DNA of 64,000 nt. It comes from Dasyornis broadbenti (taxonomy: Eukaryota > Chordata > Aves > Passeriformes > Dasyornithidae). Position 1 is the first letter of the stretch; each line of letters opens with the position of its first letter. The notes beneath the pieces are model-generated. The model was not told the DNA's origin, did not search any database, and saw only the letters and a program-made list of their open reading frames with translations. The stretch is from assembly GCA_013397935.1 (NCBI GenBank), contig VZRN01005622.1:6487173-6551172 (forward strand), in the 5' to 3' direction. This document shows positions 1 to 12,970 of the stretch, piece after piece. The position numbers were made by a program, and so were the translations under genes.

Positions 1-317
1 TTTGTTTTTTTTTTTTTTTAAGGAAGGCTGACTTTATATAAAGGCTCTCTTTTTCTGGGGCGACATCCCCCCTTGCCATGCTGAGGATGTAGCACCAAAC
101 TGAGACTGAATATGGTCTGGAAAAGGGTGACTTGTTTCCAAATTTTCTATCTAGTTTTCTTTTTCTGATACAGACCTAGAGTAATTTTTATTTTAAAACT
201 TAAGGAAAGCAGGTGTTTTGCATTGAACATGAGTTTGGGTAGGGCTCTGTGGTTCTAGCGAGTAATTAACAGCAACAAATCCTTTCATTTAGGGGAAGAT
301 TTAGTAGGTGAGCCACT
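1..317. other. Unique non-coding sequence at the left edge
   Basis: The window opens with a T tract (15 T at 5-19). The rest is unique AT-rich sequence with no recognisable gene, RNA or repeat up to the CR1 fragment. Confidence 0.6.
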
Positions 318-753
318 CTATGGAGCATCTTCTCCCAGTCTCATGACAGAAAAAAGGCTGAGAGAATTGGGTTTGCTCATCCTGGGAAAGAGAAGGATGA
401 GGAATGACCTAATGGTGGCCTTCCAGCACCTGAAAGGAGACACAAGAAAGACGGAGAGAGACTATTTCCAAGAGTATGAAGTGACAGGACAAGGGGGAAT
501 GGCTTCAGACTGACAGAGAGTAGGTCTGTGGGTTTAGATTACAGATTAAGAAAAAATACTGTGAAGGTGGTGAGGCACTGGCACAGGTTGCCCAGAGAAG
601 CTGTGGATGCCCCATCCACAGTGTTCAAGCGTTCAAGGTCAGGTGGGCTCTGAGCAACCTGGTTGAGTGGGAGGTGTCCCTGGCCATGGCAGGGGCGTTG
701 GAACGAGATGATCTGTAGGGTCCCTTCCAACCCAAACCACTCTATGGTTCTGT
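318..753 (+). mobile_element. CR1 LINE fragment, 5'-truncated, complete 3' tail
   Basis: This is the last ~436 bp of a chicken-repeat-1 (CR1) non-LTR retrotransposon in sense orientation. The segments run in consensus order: end of ORF2 (GGCTGAGAGAATTGGGTTTG near 356), a segment around 'CTTCCAGCACCTGAAAGGAG' (421-440), the 'GTGACAGGACAAGGGGGAAT' block (481-500), 'GGCACAGGTTGCCCAGAGAA' (579-598), then the end 'CCCTTCCAACCCAAACCACT' and CTCTATGGTTCTGT at 740-753. CR1 copies are normally cut off at the 5' end by incomplete reverse transcription and end in a short octamer-like repeat rather than poly(A); both hold here. Divergence from my remembered consensus is moderate, so it is not very young. 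It shares tail wording with the minus-strand copy near 45.9 kb. Short reading frames over it are by-products of the repeat. Subfamily not assigned. Confidence 0.93.
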
Positions 754-3700
754 AAAACATTGCTTGATTCCCCTCCATGCAGCTGTGTTCCTGAGAGAAA
801 GGCCAAGTGTTTCATGCCAGCAAGATTATCCTTCCTTCCTTGTGATAACATTGATGGATCAGCACCCAAGCAGTTATGGTGGGGTTTATGACAGAGTTAT
901 TATCACAGGGAATCACTGTGAGCAGAAGCAGCCATGGGTGCATCCACTCTCTTCCTTTGTTCTGCTTGACTCCAGGCTCACCACATGACGTATTTTAGAA
1001 ACCTTACTTCAGTGGGAATCACAAATGGGTGGCAAATGATAGTAATTATTTTGTGGTAATCATTAAATTCTTAGCCATAAAGGAAGTGGTGAGACAATGA
1101 GATGTTTTCAAAGAAAGTATGTGGATGCACAGCCCTGTGAAACATGCGGAAAGGAATGTTCAGCCAAAACCCAGCCTCTTTCGTTTAATAAACTCATATA
1201 TGATTTGCAGACAAAACTTCTGTTCCCTAAATGTGCAAGAACAGAATGTCTACAGACACTATCTGGCTTCAAAAAAATGAAAGGTTTAAGACAATGCCAG
1301 CAGGGACTGTGCTTATCATGGTATTTTTCTTGCGGGAAGTTAGCAGTCCTAATATTCACCCTGTGCAGGTTTGAAGCAGAGGATAAATTTGGTTAAAATG
1401 AAACTTTCTCACATCTGTTACAGTGACAAAGACAATAAAATTAAAGTGGGTTTGCAAGTATTTCATTCGGCACTCAAAGTGGAATATTTTATTACAATTC
1501 CAATTATGTTTCAAGGTTTGAAAGACTGTTAAAATATGCTAATTGAGATGTTCGGCATGACAAAAGTTTCAATTGTAAAATCTTCTCTTTCTTTGAAAAC
1601 TACTTAGAGTAAAGCAATATTTGGTTTCTCATGATGTGGCTTTAGATAGTTAATATCAAATGCTAAATTAAATGTCAATAATCCTTAAGAAGCCTATCTT
1701 AGTCACACTTTTTAAATTAAGGTTTCCAATGTGATCTTAAGGTCCATTTGTTCCCAGAATATAATGAGAAGTGTACAAATCTCATGCATTGCTAGGCAGA
1801 GTTCAATATAGGGATTTCATTTATGCTTATTTAAGCTCCATTTTAAATGTTTCATACGAAAGTTCTGATTCCAACAAAAGCTATAGAAGAAATAAGGGAC
1901 TGCAAGCCAATGCATTTTAGTGGTAGCTTTCAGAGAAACAAAGAAAACCTCCTGAAAAACACCTCACAAGCTAAAAAACAATCATCAGTACATATTTAAA
2001 AATATTTTCTACAAAAATGGCAGAAAGGCAAATGCAGGTTTTATTGTGTAAAATGTAAATCAGTTAATGATCAATGTTTTAACCAGAATATTCCTCCTGG
2101 ATGATGATTCACTAGTGTTATCTCAGAGAAGGAGGTTATTGATAATTTGATACCTCATATCCACTATCCTAATCATTATTGTCAGAAAGTCTATTAAAGA
2201 TCATAGGTCATGGATCTAAAATTAAGTATGCCACAAAAAAAATATTGAGCAAGGGAAAAGGACAGACATTCTTATAGATTAAGAATTGCACTAAAATGCA
2301 TTGTGTCAATTAATTTTGCTAAATTATTATTTGCTAAAATAAAGCTACAGTCTTCAGTGGAACGTTTCTCATTTAAAATGAACTGGAGGTAGAAGTTGGA
2401 ACATTTAAACCCCTACAACTCTGGTTTTTTTATCCTGCTGTACATGGGTCTGCCTTCAAAATGTATGTCTACTACAGATTATTCTGGAGTGCTCAGCAAA
2501 GGAATAAGATACACTGTTGGGCTTTTTTTCTCTTTTGCTCTTGAAGTATTCTAGTTTTTGGACAACTCCACTGACTTTTCTCAGTATTCTGCTAAATGAA
2601 AAGTTGGGAAGTCCCCATGCTCATATACCTCGCTTATTCCAACACACACTTAACATAAACCAGGTTAAAGGCAAAACTAAAAATAAAGTATTACCATTTT
2701 CTTTTAAACAAAATAAAACATAAAAACAATACAAGTATGATGTCTTTTGGTGTCTATTAAGACATTGATGGCAAAGAAAAGAAAACCATCTTAATTCCAG
2801 TCTAAACCAGAGATCACCCTCTTCATCTTTGTATTCCAGCCATTAACCTGGAATGGTAAAATAAAATAAATAACCCCTGTAGAATGGGACTCAATCTCAT
2901 AGCATATCCTTTTCCACAAGCTGAACTCACAGAGGACAACATTTTCTACCAATGCTGCCAATGACAGCATTTTTACTGGGATTCCCCACAGATTCCTCTC
3001 GGGTCCAAATCTCCTCACATCCCTCCTCTCCACTGTTCCCCTATTTCCTGATTTCTAACATTCAGAAAGAGATCTGAGCCCTCCTCCCACTCCACCAGTG
3101 GATGTCGCTTTTGGAAAAGCCTGGATGACGCCTGTCCAGAGAGAAAAAGGAACTGGACACTAAGCCAGACCTGGCCAGGCTGTGACCAGCCTGCCCCTTC
3201 TGAGGATGAGGGAGAAGCTGAAGAGGTGACACAGCACCAACCTGGCATTTTCACATGACAGCCCTGAGCTTCTACAGGAACGTGTACAGATTACAGATGT
3301 CACACAGGCACAGGGCTGGCATTAAAGACAGCAGCTGCTGAGTGCAGGGAGAACTAATTCAGTCTTTGAAGGGAACTGTGACAAGTTTCAACCAGAGAAG
3401 AGGCTTAACCACAAAAATTCAAATAAGATATAGTGTATTTTAGCAGACAACTCTGTTCAAAGTGCATCATAGCTCTCTGGTTTTCTGTCTGGTGAGCTGA
3501 AATAGCCCAGGTCCCTGGCAAAAGACAGAAGCAAAGGTGATGGGAGTTGTGGGTGTGGGAGCAGAAGTACAAGGAGATTAAAGTAGGTGCTGAAGCAAGA
3601 GCTGGGGAAGTTAAGTAATGGAAAGGCCAGCATTCCCTCTTTCAGGAGCAGTGATGAAATCAAGCCTAGGTGGCTGGACTCACATCTTTGGGTCTGACAC

Positions 3701-6700
3701 AACATCTCCAGCTGGTGTGACTCTGTACTGGAGTCATCAGATGCTACAGTTTGGGCAACTGTTTTTATCACCTGTTTGGCTAAGAAACTATGAGCTATGG
3801 CATCAGACAGTTTCCACTTGAGCTCCACAGAGTCAGTTTTGCAGAGGTCTGAGTGCAACCAGGTGGTGGTGACAGGAGCTGAATTCCACAGACACTGTGG
3901 GTCTGGGGGATGTTACAAACCCACGGAGCACTGTGTTCAGCTGAGGCTGGACCTACATGTGTAAATCACACAACGTTGAACAGGTTTTTTTCTCCTACTA
4001 ATGAGATTTAGAAGCTCTTTAGAGACTAGACTATGGTCTCTGCTGTTTTCTCCCACAAAGGTTTCTGTTCTTCAACAGGATAGTTGCCTCCAGCACTGAC
4101 TCAGGAATGCCAACTGTAATTAAAGTCTTGGAAACAACAATACATTTAATGGCTTATTCGGGTTGACAAGTGTTGTCCTACCTTGGGAATGTCTATGAGC
4201 CTAATAGGTGTAGCTTTCCATTTGGATTTCCTTGCTGCGTGGTTTGATATTAGCTTTCTTTTTGCGGGTTTTTGAGACCTATGTTTAAGATATGCACTTG
4301 GTAATCTTGTATTGAAATCATAATAAAATGTCACACTAATTTATTCACTGGGAATATTTTGCCAGCTTCTCATATTAATTCCCCTCAAAGCTAATTTAGA
4401 TGCTTGTTGTCTGTGTATTCCACATCTGTCTGTATTAATAATTGTGCAAGTGTCTGAACAAATTAAGACATTTTACAGCATTTAAACATCCCAAAGATCT
4501 TACATTTTCCGTGAAAGTGGAGAGGTTGTACTGTAATTTATGGACATTTTCCCATTAATCTCTGAATTGTTTTGGCAGCTACTGCCTAAAAGCAGCAGCT
4601 ACCTGGCAAGGACAGAATATCTGTCAGACCATGAAGGGTGCCTGCATTCACTGGAGAGATAAATGGGAACACTGAAATAGAGTTAAGCCCGGAGAAGGAA
4701 GCTCATCCTCAGACAGACTTGCCAAGCCTGTTTCATTATAGCTTATAGCTTTCATTGTGGCTTAGTGAATGCTGTTAAGTATTTGTCAGAGTAAACTCAC
4801 TTTTCCTGACAAGTAGCTCTGCAAAGCCCTAAGGTGCCACTGCTAATACTTGAACTTGTTTATCGTGGGGTTTTTTTGGTAAAGCACACAGGTATTGTAA
4901 TAAAAAGTCCAAGATTTCTTAAAATGTGTTTTCTAATCCAAAACATTTGGGAAGATTTTTAATTTTTACCTTTTCTGTCCAGCTGTAATGAAAAGACAGA
5001 TTATTTCTTAAGGTTTTTCGTTTATAAAGATGCATTTTTTCCATGTACTTTGAGGACAGAAAAACATGGGTCTTTCAAGTTCCTATGTTTGTGATAATGT
5101 TACTCTATAGAAGCTTAATTCACACTCATCACTGGAGACACATATCATGGAAGGCCTTTCTGTATCTTAAGCTACAACTTTTTTAATGTCTAGAACACGT
5201 AATTATGGTGTTTGAACTTCTTTGAGAAACAAAACTGAAAATCAAAATTATAAGATTGTCTTAAAGATATAATTTCAAATTTTGTGTGCCTACTTGTTTA
5301 AAGTATTCTTTTAGGTTCTTACCTAGTCACTTAAAATATGGTCTATCAGTTAACTAACTCCTGTTCAAGCCAGAAGATCCAAACAAGCTTATAGCATGAT
5401 TACGAAAAAAAGTAATTGGTCGAAATAAAGACGTTTAAAACTTAAAGGAGTTTTAAGAAATATTTTCTTACAGAGAAAGAAGAAAAATGAATACCATGAA
5501 AATCATAACTGTTTAAAGTTGTGTATTATAGCTTTTCTTTTTTTTAATGAATTATCAAAGTTTAACATTATAAAAGGAAATCTTTCAACTCTGTAACACT
5601 TTTGCTGAGAACTGACTTAAGAATGTTCAGTTATAGTTCAACAGAAGACAATATAACACCTTCAAAGCTTCAAGATTTCTTGTATCATGCTGGGTACATT
5701 TATTTAGGCCTAACTGGAACCAAGGAAGAAGGTTTTCTGTTGTTTTTTGCTCATCATATCATAATGATTTAGAACCAAGTGGAAATAAGAGCACAGGTTC
5801 TACACAAGAGTCTTTGCCACTGTGCAAATTTACAGTGATATTTTCCCAATCATAGTTAACCAGGCTTTAAATGTCATATAATGCACTGACAACAGCTGCT
5901 TTCAGAGATTCCTTCCCATACTCACGTATTTACAATCCATACGCTTAAGTGGATTTCATTTAACAACTGTATTAATGGACTTAGTTACTAAATATTTGTG
6001 GATCGTGTAACTGTTATGTCATTATATGCTAAATGAAGCTTAGTTATAAGCCTCAGATCTTTAATCCAAGATCAACTCTTCCATCTCCACAGAGGTGTTA
6101 TTTGCATTGTTTTCCCTTTGGATCAGCCTGTGATCTGACTATAGAGTTAACAAGCCTTTGCCCTAATTATTCTCCCTCCTCACTTCCAAGGGATTTTGGA
6201 TTTTTTTTTTTTTTGGTCACAACAAGACAGCGAAAGTTTTGTTTCTTATTGCACATTCACCAGCAATATCTATTAATAGGCAGGTCCAGCATTGCCTTTT
6301 CCCTAATATATATTTGCAACAGTAATGTGGCCTTTTGAACTGATGAAGAGGCAGAGAAGTAACTAGTTGACCTAAGAGATCTCTTTCTCCTCCAGTTTCT
6401 ATGGGAAATTAGTTCACTGACCTCATTTGCAATGTTTGCTGTCAAATAATGATCCTGTTATCAGTTTATTGCAGAAAATATTGAAAGATATTTCATCACT
6501 GCTTAGAAAATTATGCAGTAAGCGCTTTGCATTTGCAAGTTCTATAGAACAGCACATTGTGTGGAAATATTTGTATTTAAACAGTTCACTCAAGCGGGCT
6601 CTATGAACGTACTGTTTTGAAAGCCATTACAAAAATCACTTGTTATTTACTATGTAGTAAACTTAGACCTACCAAAATCAAGCACAGGCTTTTCCCCAAA

Positions 6701-9700
6701 GTCATAAACAGTTTAGTCATAAACAAAAGTATAAAATACCGCTGAAGCTCATTTAAGTCAATATTTTGGGGATTAAAAAAACAAAAAAACCCCATGTGAA
6801 TCAAACAATGGTCCTTAAAAGAAAAATAAAAATGTAATCATTGAATTGAATCCCACGAGAGGAAATTGGGCCAAAATTGATCTGGATAGCCAAATTTATT
6901 ATTACATGAAGTGAATGTACAATGAAATTTGATTAGAGCAAGTGTGCCATCATTCCCTTTTGCAAGATTGAGCACAGAACAGCACAGCCTTGATGAAAGG
7001 AATCGATAGCATTGAAAGCAAAATTGGAGGGCTGTCAAATCATCTTAATTCCTATTTTCTGAATGAGTGCAGTGAGATTGCTTGATGCACATGGTAATAA
7101 CCAAATTAGTGTGCTTTTGACTCAGTGCAGAGTCAAGCCTCTATAAAACTTAAATAATATTGCTAAAAGGAAGAAAAGACTCAAGCCCACATGAAGCAGA
7201 GATACCACAAAATACATGTTTCACTTGGAATTTTTAATTAACAGAGCTGCATTTCTCTTAATTTTGTAGACATTAGGATATGTAAACTACAACTTCACAT
7301 CTGTTAATAGACATGGTGACTAGCAATCTTTGTTCTCCCATGGTTGGAAAGATAATCTATTCGACAGGCACACACACATACATGCACAAAACACGTAGCA
7401 AGAATCGACCTGCGAGTCTCTTTGAAATCCATCACTCAGAAGTGAATAGTAAAGAATTTCTTTGAGATTTTTCTCATGAAATTTCCTCAGAAAGGTTTGA
7501 GGGTGGTTTCAAGGTCAGCTGAAGCCAGCCTAAAACTGAATTGCCTTCAAATCCTGCCTCCCTTCATCCCCCTCATGTTTCCTCTCGACCTCCCTCACGC
7601 ACAGCAAGGCAGCTGTTGATGTGGCCCAGAAGTGTGGAGACAAGGAGGCAAGGTGACAAGGTGGTAAAGGTTGCGTGGCTGTGTGTCGCCCACACACCTA
7701 GAGAAAAATTCAAGACACACTCATAAATCTACAGATTCTTCAGCAGCAACCTGGATTCTGTTTTGATCATATTTGTATTGCTTTTAACAGCTTTCTGGTG
7801 CCTTCCCCAGCAGATGTTCCTCTTCACACCCTGTGCATGCAGGACCCTCCTGAAGATCAGCCTGGGGAAGCTCAGAAGAGCAGAGCGTCTCAGCAGCTAC
7901 GGATTGATGACGTTCAATCTTCCCTCTCACATTCTTAAAGGCATATTTGAAATTACATGTTTCTCTTTCCAGCTTCGAGTAGTGCTATATTTACACAAGT
8001 ACAAGCTTTGAGAAATATATTCAAGTACAATAAAATAATTGTGGTTGCAGCACAGAGAAGGGTCAGGGCAAAACCTGAGAAAGAGCATCTCAGCAGGGAG
8101 TCTCTGCATCTCGAGCTGCCTCAGAATGTGAACATCAGAACTGTGACCGAGCACCAACACTGCGTTATCCCCCATCCTTAAGCAAACAAACAAATCACAC
8201 TTTTACAAGGGCACAGCAGTAAAGGGAGATTTTTAGGTACTCTGCTTATATGATTAGTAAAATGGTAGAAAATAAACAAACTGCTCAGTACAATTACATA
8301 ACACTAAAGCCTAATCCAGGACTTCCATTACAGGTGGCTCCAGGAATATGATGGATCGAGCAATGTCCTGCTCTATGCTCTAGCCAGAGCTTGAAGAATG
8401 TGAGGCCAAAAGTAATTTTATTACTCTATCATACCTAACTAATACAGAAAAAAGCTCCTATTACACTTAGCAAGTAGGTTCAAAACAAGAAACATTTTCT
8501 AATAGTCCACAAGAAGCAAATGGACTTTTTGTATACAGCTACAGAAGACAATAAGGACTCTTGATTTTCCTTTTTGAAAAATTACAGGTGATTCATATTC
8601 AAATCTAAGAGCTTTAACTTCATGTGTTTTGTATTTTTGCTATTTCTTTTACTGTTTTTTGGTTGTTGATGTTGTTTTTTTGTTTTTTTAATCTGAGCTT
8701 GGGGAAAACATACTGATGGATTTACAGAAACAAGATCTCTTAATTAGGACACTGACTTTTGTAGAATTTGAAAAAAAAATCCTAACTGCAAATTCTAGCC
8801 ATATGACAGAGGAGTAAGGTAAGAGCATTAAACATAACAATATGTTACAGGTGGACAAGGCTAAGCTTTTCTCATGCTGAATCCAGTAAATGGACAGATT
8901 ATATTGTAATTTAAGAGACAATGTTGCTGCACTGCAAACCTGGAAAGTTATAAAAACCATATGGAGCACCTTCAGCTTTAACATTTGGATTTGGCCACAA
9001 GCATGATGTCCTTGAGCCAGGACAATGGCTATTGTGAGCCAGGCACTTGTTTTTAATTTGTGGTTCCTCTGTAATAATAGATTGCTGAGAGTGGTTAATA
9101 ATATGGAGCATTAGCTTAAAAATCTGCCAGCTGACTGAACATGGTGTTTGGATTTGTAGGCTATCAGGAAATAAAGCAGTGTATTTATTTATTTTAACAT
9201 TAGACATGGAAGCAAGCAGCCTGACATTTGTTGCATTTAAAATACAACAGTGCACTTGTGGCCTGTTCAGCTGCCTCCATGTGGGCATCTATGGAGAATA
9301 CCCACTTGTCAACCATCACGAGTTCAGGATGCACTTTGTACTTGTTTTCGTACGTACAGGAAAATTATCCTGTATAGTGTTAGCCACTTGCAATTCCCAC
9401 TCATACAATTCCTTTCATAATAACATTATCAGATGGTGGTGAAATGCATATAAACCTGCACCAAAACTAGTTTCACTTGCAGTTTTTATAGAGAAGCAAT
9501 AAAAAATTTGGCTCATTGCTTGGTGCCAATACAGAGTAAATTAGTTCTCCAAAGGCTTGGGGTTATGAGACTCTAAGTGTGAGCTGTTAATAACCATTGT
9601 TGGTGACGCAGGTTCACTGAATCTATGAGAAGATTCTAACCAGCTTCCAAACTACAACATCTGGGGTTTCACCATCTTCTCATGGATGAAGCAACTTGAT

Positions 9701-9758
9701 CCAGAACTTACAGAGATTAGCTAGGAAAATGGTTTTTTACACCACAATGAGAAAAAAT

Positions 9759-9789
<31 letters not shown>

Positions 9790-11865
9790 TGCATAATTCT
9801 AAAAATTCGTTGGATAAAGATCTTTGGTAACTGAATTGTCCCACTGGATGAGGCCTTAAACCTGCTAGAAAACTGACATAACAAGAAAATAATACCTTTC
9901 CTGCTGGTCATATCAAATATACCTGGTGAGCTATTTAAAATACAGCATCACTACTTGGATACTCTGGTTAATGAAGAACTATGGCCACTACCCTTAGAAA
10001 ACAACTGAGCTCCCTGTATCACAATTTCAAGTGGAAGAGTTTATCATGATTATTAACTGAAATCTGTTAGGCTTCTGTGTCACTTATTAAGATGATTTTT
10101 AATTTAATGTGTCTATTATCAGTAGAAGACCATTTTTTACCATAAAGTTGTACAAGTATTTAGACATATGAGCAGATAACTTTTAACTACAATGATGTTC
10201 TTTTGCTCCCTTAAGTTCAGTTAGAAACTACTTTTGCCAGTATTGTCATTAATTGCATTAGACCCATGAAGTCATTTGGTGTCTTCATTAATTTAAAGTA
10301 CTTCTCTAAACTCTAGTTTTAGAGCATTTCACAATGAAAGTGATGGGTGGAGCAATTTCCTTTGTACAAAGTCAAATTTTAATCTTGCGGTAAAACCTTT
10401 TTACTGTATCAAATGTTCAGTGCTTGCATCTCTTGCAAGAGTTGAAATGAAGGGCTGCCTTTTAGTAACCACGGATGGCAGGAAAGAGATACACCCTAAT
10501 TCCATGGATGTTTGCTGCAGCAGACTGGTACTGGTGCCTGCAGAAGCAGTGATGTTCACAGAATAGGTCTCAACACATATGCAAAGCAATAATAGCCATA
10601 CTTGCATATTGGCAGTGGCAAACAGAAATGTTTCCCCTAACTAGCTCGTGAGATCTACCTTGGGCTCGGTAAAAGGAAAATCACTGAAAGACTGAAAACC
10701 AACAGAAACAGCTAACAAAGTTTGTAGAACCCCTGCCCAATTCAGTGGTATTTGGCTGGTTCTGCTGGTATGTCAGGAATAGAAATACTGTAAATTTTTG
10801 CAAGCTCACTGTGTTCTCATCCACAGGTAAAACAAGTTACTCTGGGAAGATAACTTCAGGTTGCAGTTGTTTACATGAAGCATTGTTAGAGCCTTAAGGA
10901 AAAGGTTAATTTTCTGCAAGTGGCTTGGAAGAGAATCTCAGTGAAGTCTGCAGTGATTTGCAGCATGCCAAGTTCTATCATGGCAGAGGTGCAGTTTCAT
11001 CTCATGGCCTTGTGTTTGTAATATTATCTGTGGTTGTGGTATAAACCATATCTGTGCTTACATAGCTTCAGCATTGCCCACAATGCTCTGATTTATCTTC
11101 TTCTTTTTCCCTACAAAACTGGAGTGATTCAGTCCAGTTTGAGTGGCTGTGTTGATAATCTTCCGTAATACTGTGTCTGACTGAAGCTGTAACCCCTCTC
11201 TGAAGACGGAAGAAATTGTTTCATCTGAGTTCTGATACCTAATAATTTTCTTCTGCTGTACTTTCAAACGTACACATGACAACTGATTATTTTAAAGCAG
11301 CTACCTATTATTTTGTTAATTTGCAGTTTTTATAGTCACTTAACCATTTCTGCTATATAGACCAAACTGTTGACATTCAGCTACATTTTTCTTAGGCCCC
11401 CCAAAAGTTCTGAGTTGGGAACAAAGCCTTGCCTTGCATATCAGTGTGCAGAATGATATCAAACTCACACTACTGTTCAGTTGTAGAGCCTTTCTGTCTC
11501 TTATAAAACTCATTAATTGTGGGCATAGGCTTTTAAAAAATATTTATTCACAAAGTTATATAAGAAACTTTAGGCTTGCTCAAGGCTTGTAAAAGTATGC
11601 AGAGAAGTCCAGGCTGAGAAGAAACACCCTCATTACCAGTCAAGAGCATACAGATAGGAAACAAGCCCTCAGAGCCTTTAATGACAGAGGAGCAGGAAGG
11701 GCAGAGCATAGCAGCAGCTACAGACACAGCAAAAAGTATTCCTAGATTGGGATTTCTGATTCTCTCTTTCTGACAGAGCATCCAAGCAGCACTTTCAGTT
11801 ATCCAGAGCCAATAATTGACCATAGTGCACATTGTGTTTAAGCAATCGGAGTATGCAGTCCTAAG
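754..11865. other. Gene-free AT-rich unique sequence
   Basis: I see no supportable gene in these ~11 kb. All reading frames are under ~135 codons, overlap frames on the other strand and match nothing I recognise. It holds a T14 tract (6201-6214), a short CA run (about 7368-7384), an 11-bp direct repeat AGTCATAAACA (6700-6710, 6715-6725) and an (AAAAC)n run at about 9759-9785. The 3.0-3.9 kb and 7.5-7.7 kb parts are more GC-rich than their surroundings, but no exon structure is evident. Confidence 0.6.
9759..9785 (+). repeat. (AAAAC)n short tandem repeat
   Basis: About four to five tandem AAAAC units flanked by A runs, a simple-sequence repeat within unique DNA. Strand is given by the A-rich reading. 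Confidence 0.85.
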
Positions 11866-12970
11866 GGCCAGGCAAAAACTAAAGTCAGGACTCAGAATTT
11901 TACGAAAGCAAACTTCCAGCTCTTCAAGGAGCTAGTAGGATCCCCTGGGAAACATTCTGCAGGGACAAGGGAGCAGAACATAGCCGGTGCAACTTTAAAG
12001 CATTTTCCATGGAGTGCAAGAGCTCTCAATCCCTGGTGTAAGAAATCAGGAAAGGAAGACAAGAGACCAGCATGGATGAGTCAAAACCTGCTGGTCCAAC
12101 TAAAGGCCACAAAGGAAGTGCACAGGCACAGTGTAGTGTAGGGGAAGAGTGTAGGGGCACAGACCAGTTGTGTAAGGATGGGATCAGGAAAGCCAAAATA
12201 TGGATGGAGCTGAACTTCGCAATAGATACAAAGGATACTAAAAAGGGCTTCTACAGGTATGTGAGGCAGAAAGGGAAGGTCAGAGAAGGTGTGTCCTCGG
12301 ATGAGCAAGACAGGCAAGCTGGTAAATACAGATGAGAAGATTTAGTCACTCAATTACTTTTTTCCCCTCAATCTTCACTGTCAACCTCTATTTAAAAATA
12401 CCAGTCAGGTGAAGTCCTCATTAACTAGAAAAAGGAAAATAATACACCTATTAAAAAAACCAATCAAACGAAAAAAAAAAAAAAAACAAAACCCCAAAAA
12501 CTGGTTAAAATGGAAGATCCTGGGACTGGCTTTTCAGCTTCACTGCTATGGCCAAGAAGATCATGGAACAGATCCTATTAGAAGCTGTACTGAGGCACAT
12601 GGAAGAGGTGATTCGAGACAGCCAGCACAGTTTGACCAAGGGTAAGTCCAATCTGAGCAGTGCAGTTGACTCAATAGGGATGAGATGCCATCCACAGGGA
12701 TGTGGAGAAGCTCTAGAAGTGGCTGCCAAAGGAACCTCATGAAACTCAACAAGGCCAAGTGCAAGGCGCTGCCCCTGGGACAGGGCAATCCCAAGCACAA
12801 ACATAGGCTGGGCAGAGAATGGATTGAAAAGTCTTGAGGAAAAAGACCTGGGGCTTTGGTTGACAAGAAGCTCAACATTACTCAGCAATACACACTTGCA
12901 TCCCAGAAAACCAACCATGTCCTGAGATTCATCCAATGAAGGGTGGCCAGCACCTTGCGGGAGGTTGCAA
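11866..12970 (+). mobile_element. CR1 LINE ORF2 copy, internally deleted, lacking its 3' end
   Basis: About 1.1 kb of sense-strand CR1 ORF2 (endonuclease/reverse-transcriptase polyprotein). The blocks appear in consensus order: AAGGAGCTAGTAGGATCCC (11925-), 'CAAGAGCTCTCAATCCC', 'GACAAGAGACCAGCATGGAT', 'GGGCTTCTACAGGTATGTG' (12246-), 'CCAGTCAGGTGAAGTCC' (12401-), and reverse-transcriptase residues read as KIMEQILLEAVLRHMEEV starting near 12551. It then jumps at about 12650 to a block that normally lies ~0.5 kb further on (from 'CTGAGCAGTGCAGTTGACTC' to 'CTCAACAAGGCCAAGTGCAA'). A smaller jump lies at 12389-12400. The segment that should carry the catalytic YADD motif is missing. The A16 tract at 12471-12486 lies inside the element. 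Homology fades near 12970 before the C-terminus and 3' UTR, so the copy is dead. The longest antisense frame of the window (minus, 12505-13068) is its shadow. Confidence 0.9.

Noticed and set aside
3457..3858. 133-codon minus-strand frame in a GC-richer stretch
   Set aside because: Low-complexity Leu/Ser/Pro composition, an overlapping opposite-strand frame and no domain. Locally higher GC lowers stop-codon frequency.
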